64,000 nt of DNA from assembly GCA_030063045.1 (NCBI GenBank), contig JAQSEB010000221.1, positions 144,513 to 208,512 of the forward strand. Direction: 5' to 3'. Shown one piece after another: positions 53,003 to 64,000 of this stretch. The stretch comes from Pratylenchus scribneri (taxonomy: Eukaryota > Nematoda > Chromadorea > Rhabditida > Pratylenchidae). The stretch's first letter is position 1. Each line of letters opens with the position of its first letter. A model generated the notes under the pieces. The model saw only the letters and a list, made by a program, of their open reading frames with translations, was not told the DNA's origin and did not search any database. The translations under genes and the position numbers were made by a program.

Positions 53003-54132
53003 AGCAATGCGATGTCCATTTAAAAAAATGCGGAAAACAAATGGAAATGTTAAATACTAAAATAAATGTGAAATAAATTCATCTGAAGAATATAGTACAT
53101 TCCACACACATTTATATCAACAATTTTCACAAACTTTTATCTTATTTGTCCTTTAATTTTTGTTTTTTTTTTCTTTCGGCCAGCCTTCCATAAATTTTGC
53201 TCCGATATCCCATTGCATTTCAAATTTGTAACAAAATTGATCGCTTTTTGGTTGAAACTTGAAACGAGTTACCTTGATCCGCTGACTAGTGCCAGTGCGA
53301 CATAATTCCGTATTATTTAATGATATTAAACAAAAAATCATACTTTATATTTATTTTAAATTTTTTGCTTTTTTATATCGATTTATAACCTTTTTCAAAA
53401 AATAGGAAATCCGGTCCGAAACCGGATCTTTGACCTGGGTTTACCAGGTTTTTCAAAAACCCGGGTTCCCGGGCCCGACAAATCTGAAAAACCGGACTCT
53501 AGTAAATATTCCTCGCGGATTGTCTTCATTTTTTACCCTCTTTTCTCTTGAATTGGAATTGTAAAGGTTTAAGAAAATTGTCTAGGGCAAATATTTAAAT
53601 TATTATTTGCTAATGGAGAAATTGAAACGAAAAAGGGATAATTTTTCCATGTTTTGAAAATTTGCCACGGGCTTTAATATATTTTATTAAAAATTTAATT
53701 TCTCTATTATATTGTTTGATTTATATTTGTAATTAATAATTAAAATTTAGGGCATAGCGAATATTTTTTCTCTGAGATATTGGAGGAGTTTGTTTGGGTT
53801 ATCTTCGGCAGGGAAGTTTTACTTATTGACTAATGATGAGCAATGCCCAAATTTATAGAGGACATTTCCTTGCGCATCTTTCACTCATTCTTTTCCTTTT
53901 CTCAATCAATTCAATTGGCTTGGCTTTTTATCGACTTTTTTTGCATTTTCTATATTTTAGCGATTAAATGAAAATTAAATATAAATTTGTTTTCAAATTA
54001 AGCATTATTTTTTATTCATAAATTTTATCAATTATTATATTTATAGATTGCCGAAATTTTCCATATTTGATAATTTTCATTATTTTCTATAACAGACATC
54101 TATTATTTCGAGAAGGATTAATTTGGAGAAAA
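53003..54132. other. Gene-poor stretch
   Basis: No gene supported; a 62-codon minus frame at 53153-53341 stands alone. 53405-53505 is a GC-rich patch of aaaccgga / acccgggt words of the kind seen at hAT-type element ends, without clear borders. 53900-53960 is one arm of an inverted duplication (see 59385-59465). Confidence 0.45.
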
Positions 54133-56193
54133 ATGAATACGAATGCTCGCTGCAAAAATATTAATTTTGATAATAATGGTAAAATTTAATAATAATAATT
54201 AAATTATAAATTGAGTTATAAAATTAAATATTTTAATTAGATGATGACAAGAAGGAAGAACAAATGGATGACAAAGAGGATGATGAAGATGTCACTGATG
54301 ATGATGAAAATGAAGAAGAAGATGATGAGGATGAACCGGATTTCATGGATAATTCGGGAAAATGCTGGGAATTTGGCAGCAAAATTGAGGATGAAAAACA
54401 TTTGAAGGAATGGTGCCAAAACAAAATGGGTGGAATGAATGTTGGAAAGGAGGAAAAATTGACTCGACAATTCCATTGCCAAATCAATCAATGCCAATTC
54501 AAGGCAATTTTTCTGAAGTCATGTTCAATTGTTTACACACGAAATCAACACAATCATGCAGTGAAAAGTGCGAGAAATAGTCCTCAAAGAAAGGAAGAAA
54601 AAGTAAGGAATTAAAATTTATTAATACATCTAAACTAATTTTCAAAAACATAATTAATTTACAAAAGACATAAAAATGGTTTACTTAAAAAATTAATCTT
54701 TGGAAAATTTTTTTAAAGTTTATTCTTAATTCACATTCCAATGTTGCCAAATTTATCGAGTTGATTCTATTATACATTTTTTAGCATTTTTAATTACCTA
54801 AATATAGCATGTATTTCTTTAGATAAATCCGCCCTCCTCATCAGCAATAGGACAAAATTATGTTGATAAATATGGCAAGTTATGGATTTTTCATGCCAAT
54901 GTTGGCAAAAATATTTCACATGAAATATTCCGCACCAAATTTGGCTTTACTGAAATTCGTAAAAATAATCCAACTTTAAATTTACATTGCCAAAAGGCTA
55001 ATCCTAATGGTGGAAGATGCCCAATTAAGGGAATTTATTTGAAATCAAATGGATGTTTGTACACGAGAGGAGAGCATGAACACTCGAAAAGAGGGGTAAT
55101 TTGCCACGGGAAATTAGTATTAACTATTAAATGTGCATAAAATTATAGAAAATACCAGAAAATTTTGGCGAAAATTATGTGGATCATCTTGGTAATATCT
55201 GTGGAAATTTGACAAAAAAATTGGCAAAAACATTGAAAGAGAAAATTTTTTAAACAAATTTGGCTTCGGCAAAATTGCTACAAATGTATCTGGATTTAAT
55301 TTGCGTTGCCAAAATGTTAATCACACTGGTGGAAAATGCAAATTTGCTCTCATTTATTTAAAATCAAATGGATGTATATACACTCGGGGAGAACATGAAC
55401 ATGCGCTTGCAGAAAAGGTGAGTAAATACTCCAAGAAATGAAATCGTCATTTTGGGTATAGTTATAGTTAGTCATAAAATTTTTATGGGTGCCATCGAAA
55501 GATTTATACATTCTTTTGCCAAAAATCAATTTTTTATAACTTTTTTATGCTTGATTCTAGACCCTAGACCTTATACCACCCATTTTATAGAGCTCATCGA
55601 GACATATAAATTGCCTGGGGTTGGTTCAAAATTAAAAGAATTATAAAAAGCAAAAAAGCAAACTATGGTTTAGACGGTTTAATAATTTTAATTGTGTGGG
55701 GGTCTCTGGGATCAAGCAAAAAATGTGATTTTTCGGCAAAAGAATTTAATCTTAGGCAAAAAAATGTTTCTCAAATTTTATTTTTACTTAATTTCATTTC
55801 TAAATGCAAAAAAATCCAAATACCATATATATCTAATAAGCAATGAAAAATTATTTAATGGAAAATTTAATAGAAGAAACATGGCAATATAATAATGCCA
55901 TCAATGTGATCATTAATTGACTTTTTTTACTTAAGAACCCTATACCGAATGTTGGCGATGATTTTGTGGATCATTTCGGCAAGATCTGGCCATTTCATTC
56001 AAAAATTGGCAAACAACACATTCCAGATGAGATTTGGCGCAACAAATTCGGCTTTAATGGAATTAAAAGAAATGAAAAAACTTCAAATTTATATTGCGTA
56101 AAACAAGTGAATGGGAAACAATGTCCAATTAAAGGAATTTATTTGAAGTCAAATTGTTGTTTATATATTCGAGGGAAACATGAGCATAAATAA
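54133..56193 (+). CDS. Family Z zinc-finger repeat protein, member 2, one exon frameshifted
   Basis: Exons 54133-54178, 54241-54602, 54823-55095, 55149-55417 and 55936-56193. The start MNTNARCKNINFDNN leads to a very acidic region (DDEDVTDDDENEEEDDEDEP) and a divergent module (CWEF...C-x4-C-x18-H-x-H). The next three exons each carry the standard module (YVDK.G..W.F, C-x9-C, KGIYLKSNG, HEH or HKH). Exon 4 (55149-55417) is 269 nt long and has two extra bases near 55200 (ctgtgg where relatives have ctgg), so its frame breaks early; skipping this exon or the whole gene being non-functional are both possible. A nucleic-acid-binding function is suggested by the family resemblance only. Confidence 0.6.
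55545..55715. repeat. Fragment of inverted-repeat family 2
   Basis: ctagaccttataccaccca and tagagctcatcgagacatat match family-2 bodies. In an intron of the family Z gene. Confidence 0.55.
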
Positions 56194-57569
56194 AGCGAAT
56201 CGATTAAAAACGCACATTTCAAATTATCGTTTAATTAATGTTTAATTTTTTATACATCCAATTTTCAATAAATCCATTAAGTCCATTTAAATCTAAATTT
56301 TCCTATTCCGATTTAAAATTCCTAATTTAACTTGTTTTTTTTCCATTTTACACGAATATCAAGCTTAAAATTTTCGATAAATTAACAGATGAAATTATAA
56401 AAATTATCCAATTCCAATCCCTCTCGTTTTCCTTCAATTAATTGAATAGTAAATCCAGCATTTAATTAATCCCAATTGATGTTTTCTATTGGTTGAAGAA
56501 GCATATGGCCGAAATGTTAACCGCTGATTGAGACAATGAATTTGATGATGATAATAATGAAGAAGATGAGGAATAAAATCAGAGCTGGGTCTGACTCCGA
56601 CTCCGACTCCAACTCCGACTCCGGTGCTGGAGTCGGAGTCGAAAATTGTAAGTCGGAGTTGGGAGTCGGAGTCAAAAATTTTGAGCGACTCCGGACTCCG
56701 GTCGACTCCGGATTTTTATTTAAAAAATGTATTTTTTTACCTAATTTTTAAAAAATTTCCTTTTTCAATTTTTTTAAATTAAATTTTTTTGGTTTTGTCT
56801 AAAATTGAAATTTTCGTACCGAAATTATATCATTTTCGGAAATAGATGTTAATTTTACACAAAAATGCCAAGGAGTCAAATCGAAATTACTTTAAAAAAA
56901 TTGATTTCGATGATGAATAATGAATGATGATTAAAAATCTAATTCAGAGAAAAATGATTTGATGACTTAAATATGTCCAATGTTCTTCGATTTTATGAAA
57001 TTTATCATCAATATTTATTATTTACAATATTTTATAATGTAAAATCACTCGGGTAAAAGAAACGAATTATTTTGTATAGTCATTTTATTTTCTAATTGGT
57101 TAGAGTTACCATAAATTATTGATGAAACTTTTAAAAAAAAAGTTATATTTTACCTAAAATTTATTATATACAATATAAAAAGCTTTGTCCCTCGGTTTTT
57201 TGGGTAGAATAAGGTTCCGGATGAGAGTTGGGGGATGGGGGTTGGAAAACTGCATCAGGATAGGGCGCGTATAGATTAATTTGGACATGATTTGGTTTGA
57301 GGTTGAGTTTGGCCAGGTCGTTAGCAGAGGGGGAAAACCGGTTTTTGGACTTAGAATTTGGCCGCATTTTTTAAATTTTCGTACATAACTTTTTTTAGGG
57401 TGGATATTTTGAGATGTTCTATAGCCCTCACCCCGCACCCAAGTGGGGGCTTCAAAATGACATATAGCATGATGGGGTGCGCAGCTTGGCCTAGGAGGAG
57501 TTTGTTAACTTCTATGCGCAAGTCAAGATTTGGCCATATCGCGCCTCAGAGCTAACCATATATAAAATG
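56194..57569. other. Gene-free stretch with a gactcc word array
   Basis: 56585-56712 consists of gactccgactcc / ggagtcggagtc words in both orientations, like the GC-rich arrays at hAT-type ends, but I see no flanking duplication. The remainder is AT-rich with no gene. The frames at 57154-57438 are not supported. Confidence 0.5.
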
Positions 57570-57900
57570 TCGGAGATGGATGGTGAAAATTGGGACTCAG
57601 GGGTTTTCGGGTATGGGGAATTCAAATATGGCATAAGTTTTGGGATCCGCGCAAGGGGTGGTTTGCAAACCGGTTCAAAACATGTCGAAAAATGGGAATA
57701 TGGGTGGATTGAGATGAAAATTGGGACTTGGGGGTTTTCGGCCATGGGAAATTTAAAAATGTCATTGGTTTTGCGGACTGCGAGAAAGGTGGTTTGCAAA
57801 CCGGTTTTAAAAAAGTCCAAAAATGGAAATTTAATCATTATGAGATGAAATTCTGGAGTCTGGGGTTTTCGAATATGGAGAATTCAAAAATAGCAATGGA
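57570..57900. repeat. Tandem repeat of about 140-150 bp, two and a half copies
   Basis: Units share gatgaaaattgggactc, ggggttttcgg, gggaattcaaa and ggtggtttgcaaaccggttt. Reading frames on both strands (57512-57838, 57567-57848) follow the repeat and are not genes. Confidence 0.8.
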
Positions 57901-57904
57901 AAAA

Positions 57905-58000
57905 TGCTGGCGAGCGAAGCGAGCCTGCCAACGAACTAAAAGTGCAGCCTGCCCACGACCTAAATGCCGGCGAGCGAAGCGAGCTTGCCAACGACCTTAA
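57905..58000. repeat. Two copies of a gcgagcgaagcgagc repeat
   Basis: ggcgagcgaagcgagcctgc at about 57910 and ggcgagcgaagcgagcttgc at about 57970, each followed by caacga and cgacct words. GC-rich and palindromic. A further palindromic site ctaacgcgccttggcgcgtt follows at about 58033. Confidence 0.75.
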
Positions 58001-58415
58001 ATAATTTCAAAATCCAAATCCCTAGGGTAGGTCTAACGCGCCTTGGCGCGTTTACAAACATTCCCAACATACATCCCCCTCCCACATATTCCTTATACCC
58101 ACTTCCATTACGCCCACTTCCCTAACGTCCACTAGTTTGCAATTATAAAATATAATTTTATCAAAATGAAATATGAAAACTTTTGAATAATTCCATAATT
58201 TTATTTTTTCTATTTTTTCCAACAATTTATCTGTAATTCAAAAATCTTCCAAAATTGATAAAACTCGGAAAGCATATTTTTATTGCATTTGAGAAATGAA
58301 ATAAAAAGCAGGAAAAATTTATTAAAAATTGTAAAAATTGAAAAAAATGTGCAAATATAAAATAATCATAAAATAATATAAAAAATAAATAAAATGGCTT
58401 TACCACTAATTATAT

Positions 58416-59245
58416 TTAATGTTCATGTTTTCCGCGAATATATAAACATCCATTCTCCTTAACATAAATTCCCTTAAATGGACATGTTCCACCATTGGCC
58501 ATTCTCTTTAGGCAATACAAATTCAATGTTTTTTGGTTCGGATAAATACCACTAAAGCCAAATTTGCTAAGCCATATTCCGTTGGTAACATTTTTGCCAA
58601 TTTTCGCATGAAATGGCCACGATTTGCCGTGTAAATCCACATAATCCTTGCCAACATTTGGTTTAGGATTCTTAATTTTAATATAAAATGTTATGAAAAT
58701 TTAAAAATTATATTTAATAAGTTTATCGAACTATTAAAAGTCATAAAAATATTTTCAAAATTTTAAATTTTTTTAATCAAAAATAATTTTTTTAAAGTTT
58801 TTAGCATTGTTTTTTGAGCTTTTAGCAAAATTAAACTAAAAATTTCTTACTTTTTTCCCCTTTTTCTGCTTGCTCGCATTTTCCATTGCATGATTGTGTT
58901 TATTTCGCGTGTAAATGGTTGAATACGATTTCAGAAAAATTGCCTTGAATTGGCATTCTTTGATTTGGCAATGGAATTGTCGAGTCAATTTTTCCTCCTT
59001 TCCAACAATCATTCCACCCATTTTGTTTTGGCACCATTCCTTCAAATGTTTTTCATCCTCAATTTTGCTGGCAAATTCCCAACATTTTCCAGAATTGTCC
59101 ATAAAGTCTGGTTCATCTTCATCTTCGATTTGTTCTTCTTCGTCATCATCATCTATAAAAATAATATTGCTTGCTAAATATTATTCTAATAATAAATTTT
59201 ACCATTATTAATTTGAATATTTTTACAGCCAGCATTCAAATTCAT
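58416..59245 (-). CDS. Family Z zinc-finger repeat protein, member 3
   Basis: Minus-strand exons 59203-59245, 58851-59152 and 58416-58670 join in phase into 199 residues. The start MNLNAGCKNIQINN, acidic region and divergent module (CWEFASKIEDEKHLKEW, C-x4-C, HNH) are almost the same as in the gene at 54133. The last exon has one standard module (YVDLHGKSWPFHAKIGK, C-x9-C, KGIYVKENGCLY, HEH) and a stop. So it is a shorter, inverted copy with two modules instead of five, and its frame is intact. Confidence 0.7.
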
Positions 59246-59384
59246 TTTGCTACAAATTAATCTCTCTCTCGAAATAAATGTTCGAAACCAAAAAAAATAT
59301 TAGAAATAAAAATGAAAATTTTCTCTTTAAATTTGAAAAAATGCAACTAAAATAAATTTTGATTAGAATTTATTATTTTCAACT

Positions 59385-59470
59385 ATTTAAATTTCTTGGC
59401 AAGAAGCAAAAATATAATCGATAAAAAGCCAAGCCAATTAATTGAATTGAAGAGTGAGGGAATTGGTGAA
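59385..59470. repeat. Arm of an inverted duplication with 53880-53990
   Basis: cgataaaaagccaagccaat followed by taattgaattgaagagtgag pairs with ctcaatcaattcaattggct and tggctttttatcgacttttt at 53915-53950. It lies upstream of the gene at 58416-59245, as its partner lies upstream of the gene at 54133. Confidence 0.7.
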
Positions 59471-59990
59471 GAAAAGTTTTCAAGGAATAATTTTTATCTT
59501 CTCTATAATAAATTGTGACCATTGGTCAATCTCAAGACAGGTGGCCCAAATGCTCAAATTTACCAGCAGCAGAAGGCAAATATTCATCGCCATTTAATGT
59601 ATTCCTCCAGAATTTAAATTAAATATGCTGTGGAATGTTAAATATTTTCAATTTGATAAAGTTCATAAAAATTGGATAAAATAAAGTGATATAATCATTT
59701 TCAATAAATTTCCCTCATCAATTTTGTGCATTTTTTATCCCTTCCTACTAGATTGTTTTATCTTCTCCACTGACTGAACATAATTCTTTAATCCACATGG
59801 AATTTACAATTTATATTTCTTTCTCAAAAAATTACACAAACTATGATGTGAGCCAAAAGGAATTTCCCTTTCCATAATACATTGATAAAGACTCGAATTT
59901 TTATAGCCCATTTTCATTTCACTGCTGAAATGTGCACAAAATTTTCACTTATTTCAAAAATATTGACAATTAAAACATGAACATTTTCAC

Positions 59991-60215
59991 TGAGACCGGC
60001 ATCGGACCGGATTTTTGCCAGATCCGGCCATTTTTGCCAGAATCCGGAATCCGGAGAAAAAATTTTATAACTGGATCCGGTCCGGAATCCGGCACATTTT
60101 ATGAGATTTTTAAAAAATCCGGCCAAATCCGGAGCTTTTTTGCTTGATCCGGCCAAAATTTACCCAATCCGAAATCCGGTCCGGAATCCCGCAGATGACA
60201 TTTTGCCGGTCTCTA
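59991..60215. mobile_element. hAT-type non-autonomous element (225 bp)
   Basis: Ends tgagaccggca and tgccggtctcta (inverted, one-base indel), flanked by 8-bp ATTTTCAC at 59983-59990 and 60216-60223. The whole inside is made of ggatccggaatccgg / gatccggcca words. Confidence 0.9.
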
Positions 60216-60638
60216 ATTTTCACAAACTCCAACAGTGAACTAATAACGCATAAATATTTAAATTTTTCATCATATTTTTTCCTCATTCAATGAAATTCTT
60301 GATGAAAGCAAAATTTGTCCTATTGATTTTATATTTGGCTACAAAACTTTGTAGTTTGCAATGTGCACTACAAATAAACAGCAAAAAACGGAGAGGAGTG
60401 TCTCCATGCCAATGTGTATTTAACCGACCAAAAATTGCCCTTCCCTTCCTATAATACCCATTCTCTCTCAACATTTAACAACAATCTCAATCCACCATCA
60501 AATTCCGCTTTTCCCTTCCTTTCTTAAGCTTTTTTCTCATCAAAAATAAAAGACTCGACAATCCAAATTATTAATTTTTTTTCAGATTTTTTTTGGATTT
60601 GATTTTGATTGATTTTCTTTAAATTGAACAACAAAAGA

Positions 60639-61404
<766 letters not shown>

Positions 61405-61813
61405 ATTTGGGACAGATGAAATTGATGATATTTTGACATTTGAAATTGTTTCCTTTTAATTTACCAGCAGTATTTTTCCTTAAATTAATTTCGTCGCAAT
61501 TTGAATAAAATTAAAATAGAACATTTATCACATATAAATTAAAAAACAAACAATAAAGCAATCATCATAAATTCAACAATCTTTGGTAGGAAAATGATTG
61601 GAATGAAAATAGCAAATTGGGATTAATCCGTACGTTTAAAATCACAATTCTGTATGGCCATAGCCTCCATATGTTATTGAAGGTTTGGTGAAAATTCCCT
61701 CTGCTGCCTGCCAAATTTTCTGGTAACTATTTAAAAATTAATTTTATTTAAAAATATAATATTTGATTTGTTTTGTTATAAAATTTATTATTTCTACGGA
61801 CATTGATAAAAAG
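61405..61813. other. Gene-free stretch
   Basis: 3' flank of the GST gene, no coding sequence recognised with confidence; a short exon-like piece may end at about 61730 (ttttctg|gtaact) and belong to the next gene. Confidence 0.4.
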
Positions 61814-62391
61814 AATGATTTGCTATTGTCATCTCACAATTATCCTGCTGTTCCAATGAGGTGAGTATTATGAAATGAATAATATTGTACTGTTCACTTT
61901 CAGCAATGGCAATGAAATCTTCTTAAATACAAGAATAAAGCAAGGAGATCCAGCGGCTATCAAAGAGCTTGAATTGTTTCATATGGTCGGTTAAAAAATT
62001 TTTTTTTAAATAAAATGAATTTTTAAGCACCGCCAATATTTTGATGGACAAATGGAAATGTTGGTCGACCGTTTGCTGATGCCCCCCATATCAATGCCAA
62101 CAGCAGTTCGGCATCGGGTATTGAACGAAAATGGCGGTGGTTGGATTAGTCGAATGAATTGCCATCATCAAGTCATAAATCATTTCAATCAAAAATGTTT
62201 CAATTTTGCAAATGTTAATTTTAAAAATGATTTTACTCAAATTATTAATCTATTTATTCCAGAATCAATATGCAATGACAAAATCATTCATTTTAAATAA
62301 TTTCTGTGAAATTGGCCTTCCAATTGAACAAATTATTTCGGCATTAGATGAGCAATGTGTGAATTTGAAAATCACAAACGGGATTGAATGA
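61814..62391 (+). CDS. 3' exons of an unknown gene
   Basis: Exons 61814-61860 (start uncertain), 61904-61985, 62028-62171 and 62263-62391 join in phase with GT-AG introns and end at TGA. About 133 residues are encoded, including NEIFLNTRIKQGDPAAIKEL, HRQYFDGQMEMLVDRLLMP and a C-terminal helical stretch (FCEIGLPIEQIISALDEQ) that looks like a UBA-type or similar small helix bundle. I cannot name the family. Earlier exons probably lie upstream. Confidence 0.55.
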
Positions 62392-62467
62392 ATGAAGGAA
62401 AACAAAAATTATTTGATTGATAAGTAAATAAATGAGTAATTAATTAAAATATAATTAAATGATAAAA

Positions 62468-62731
62468 TCATAACAAAGGCCAACGACCGACCAATGGGAG
62501 AAGGAAAAAGAAGAAAGGGATGATGTGGAATTGGAGAGGCAAAAAAACATCGGAAACAGCTGAAACTGTCAATGCCAACCGCCTCTCATTCTTATTAGCA
62601 GCCCAATTCAAATAAAATGCCTTTTTAGCCCCACCCTTTGCAAAATCAATTCCACCATCCAAAGTTGCGCCGGGTGGTCGAATGGCCTTTGTTCGGCCGA
62701 CACTTTTTCCATCCTTCCATTTCACTCCCAT
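62468..62731 (-). CDS. Possible exon of an unknown minus-strand gene
   Basis: The region 62580-62731 has unusually GC-rich, codon-like sequence encoding GVKWKDGKSVGRTKAIRPPG and GGAKKAFYLNWAANKNERR before running into hydrophobic filler. No clear splice partners were found. It may be one exon; the downstream part is probably intron. Confidence 0.3.
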   Translation of the reverse strand: MGVKWKDGKSVGRTKAIRPPGATLDGGIDFAKGGAKKAFYLNWAANKNERRLALTVSAVSDVFLPLQFHIIPFFFFLLPLVGRWPLL

Positions 62732-62831
62732 TCTTCAGTCCCATTTTATTGCCGACGGGGAAGTTAATTAAACCATCAGCCAAAACAAAATTTGATGGAT
62801 AGATTCGAGGGAATGTTGTTTTCTGCCCCAT

Positions 62832-63200
62832 TTATTCTTTCTTTTTTTTAAAAAAAAAGATGGCTAGGCAATTTTATTTGCCGTCTTAATTTTCATCTTT
62901 GCCACTTTCGGCCGCATAAAATGGAAAATATTTCCCATTTAAAAAATCATCAGAAAACACAGGAACGTGAGTAAAATGATCAAAGTAAAAAAATAAGTTT
63001 TGCGTGAACCATATATACCAATTTCGAATTTTTTAATGAGCTATAAAAGTGCATATTCTTGTATAATTTTTCAAAAATATTGTTAAAAAGAATGATTTGG
63101 CATTTCATAAAATATGGATTCGATTCGAGCGAAAATAATTTGTTTGCGTAAAATATTGAAATATTTTCTTCCATTTTTTTTTCCAATTAAATATTCACAG
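62832..63200. other. Gene-free stretch
   Basis: AT-rich with poly-T tracts, ending in the acceptor atattcacag at 63191-63200. Confidence 0.4.
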
Positions 63201-63855
63201 TTCACACTTAATCCATCTTTTGGGGATATTCTAATGATTCCAATTGCCAAAGTCCTTCATTTTTTAATTGTCAAAAATATGCCCTATAGAAGGGCATTAT
63301 CATTAATTATCAAAGATGTTGGAAAAAAATTGTTCCCATCACCAATAGAATACAAACAATGCAAATCAGGGCTGGAACCGGAATTCCGATTCCGAAAGCC
63401 GGAATTCCGGTGTTTCAGTTCCTTCCGATTCCGATTCCGAAAAGTGATCGAATTCCGAAAAATTCCGAAAAAAACGCTAGTTTCATCCAAACATTTGGAA
63501 TATTTATTGAAACGAATTCCTTTTTATCTTCAATTTTCTTCTTTTTCTCCACCAAAATGTGCCAATCTATATTTGATTTTTTAAAAATCATTATTCTTTA
63601 ATTAATTTTTGAATAAAAATTTCACTTTTTGGATTTTTTCTTTTTTATCAATTTTTTAATGAATTTAAAATTTTTTTTGAGAAATTCCGAATTCCGGTTC
63701 CGAAAGCCGGAATTCCGGTGTTTCAGTTCCGTTCCGATTCCGAAAAAAATTCAAATTCCGATTTAGAAGAAAATTTCGTTCCGATTTTTTTTGAGTTCCG
63801 GTTCCAGCCCTGATGCAAATACAGCAAGGGCCAGAGCAACAGTAGCCATAGCTAA
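63201..63855 (+). CDS. Terminal exon of an unknown gene, split by a hAT-type insertion
   Basis: From the acceptor at 63200 an open frame (LNPSFGDILMIPIAKVLHFL ...) runs to 63366, where a 446-bp element begins. Leaving out the element and one copy of the 8-bp duplication, the same frame continues for 11 codons to TAA at 63853-63855. The product is not recognised; upstream exons were not found. Confidence 0.45.
63367..63812. mobile_element. hAT-type non-autonomous element (446 bp) in an exon
   Basis: Terminal repeats cagggctggaaccggaa and ttccggttccagccctg, flanked by perfect 8-bp ATGCAAAT at 63359-63366 and 63813-63820. Both ends carry ccgaaagccggaattccggt and gttccgattccg words. No transposase. 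Confidence 0.94.
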
Positions 63856-64000
63856 TATTTTACTAATGAATGAATTTTATTATAATTGAATTTCCATAAT
63901 TTCTTGCATAAATTTGTATAGCTATATTTGAATTTTAGATTTTTTCTAAGTGATTCTAATTCGGCCATAATATTCGGATATTTAAGGGAATTTAGTTACT

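Noticed and set aside
54233..54497. Ser/Phe-rich minus-strand frames
   Set aside because: They are antisense shadows of the acidic Asp/Glu exon of the zinc-finger family gene; the same is true at 58915-59211.
57164..57848. Several frames of 65-108 codons on both strands
   Set aside because: They overlap a 140-150-bp tandem repeat and appear in both orientations without splice signals.

Overview
This is AT-rich nuclear DNA of an animal, most likely a nematode and plausibly a plant-parasitic clade IV species such as a root-knot nematode. The evidence is the many introns of about 39-50 bp, a sigma-class glutathione S-transferase, a galectin, an atlastin-like GTPase and dense short inverted-repeat transposons. 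The species cannot be fixed from sequence alone.

Left part (about 3.1-20.4 kb): a Polinton/Maverick element, the virus-like giant DNA transposon family. On the plus strand it carries, in order, an unknown spliced gene, the packaging ATPase, a small basic virion-type protein, a long disordered protein broken by an amber codon, a DD35E integrase whose chromodomain lies in another frame, a minor (penton-type) capsid protein with a large disordered insert, a pVI-like protein, the double jelly-roll major capsid protein and an adenain-type cysteine protease fused to a signal peptide and a membrane anchor. On the minus strand are two small spliced genes and a four-exon protein-primed type DNA polymerase B. 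Between protease and polymerase sits the most interesting gene: a free-standing PAZ domain resembling that of worm Argonautes (15347-16012). Several element genes share a TATA box followed about 27-35 bp later by CATTCATT. I found no terminal inverted repeats, and the polymerase 5' end runs into dispersed repeats, so the borders are provisional.

Right part (about 20.4-64 kb): host DNA with small, intron-rich genes separated by repeats. I built spliced models for a galectin, a four-helix membrane protein, a C2H2 zinc-finger protein, three members of a local CxC...HxH zinc-finger family (two in an inverted duplication), a signal-peptide atlastin-like GTPase, a truncated kinase-like protein, a secreted Cys-rich protein and a sigma GST. 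Six non-autonomous elements have terminal inverted repeats and 8-bp target duplications typical of hAT transposons; two interrupt exons and one landed on a stop codon. Two other inverted-repeat families, several foldback elements and long satellite arrays fill much of the rest.
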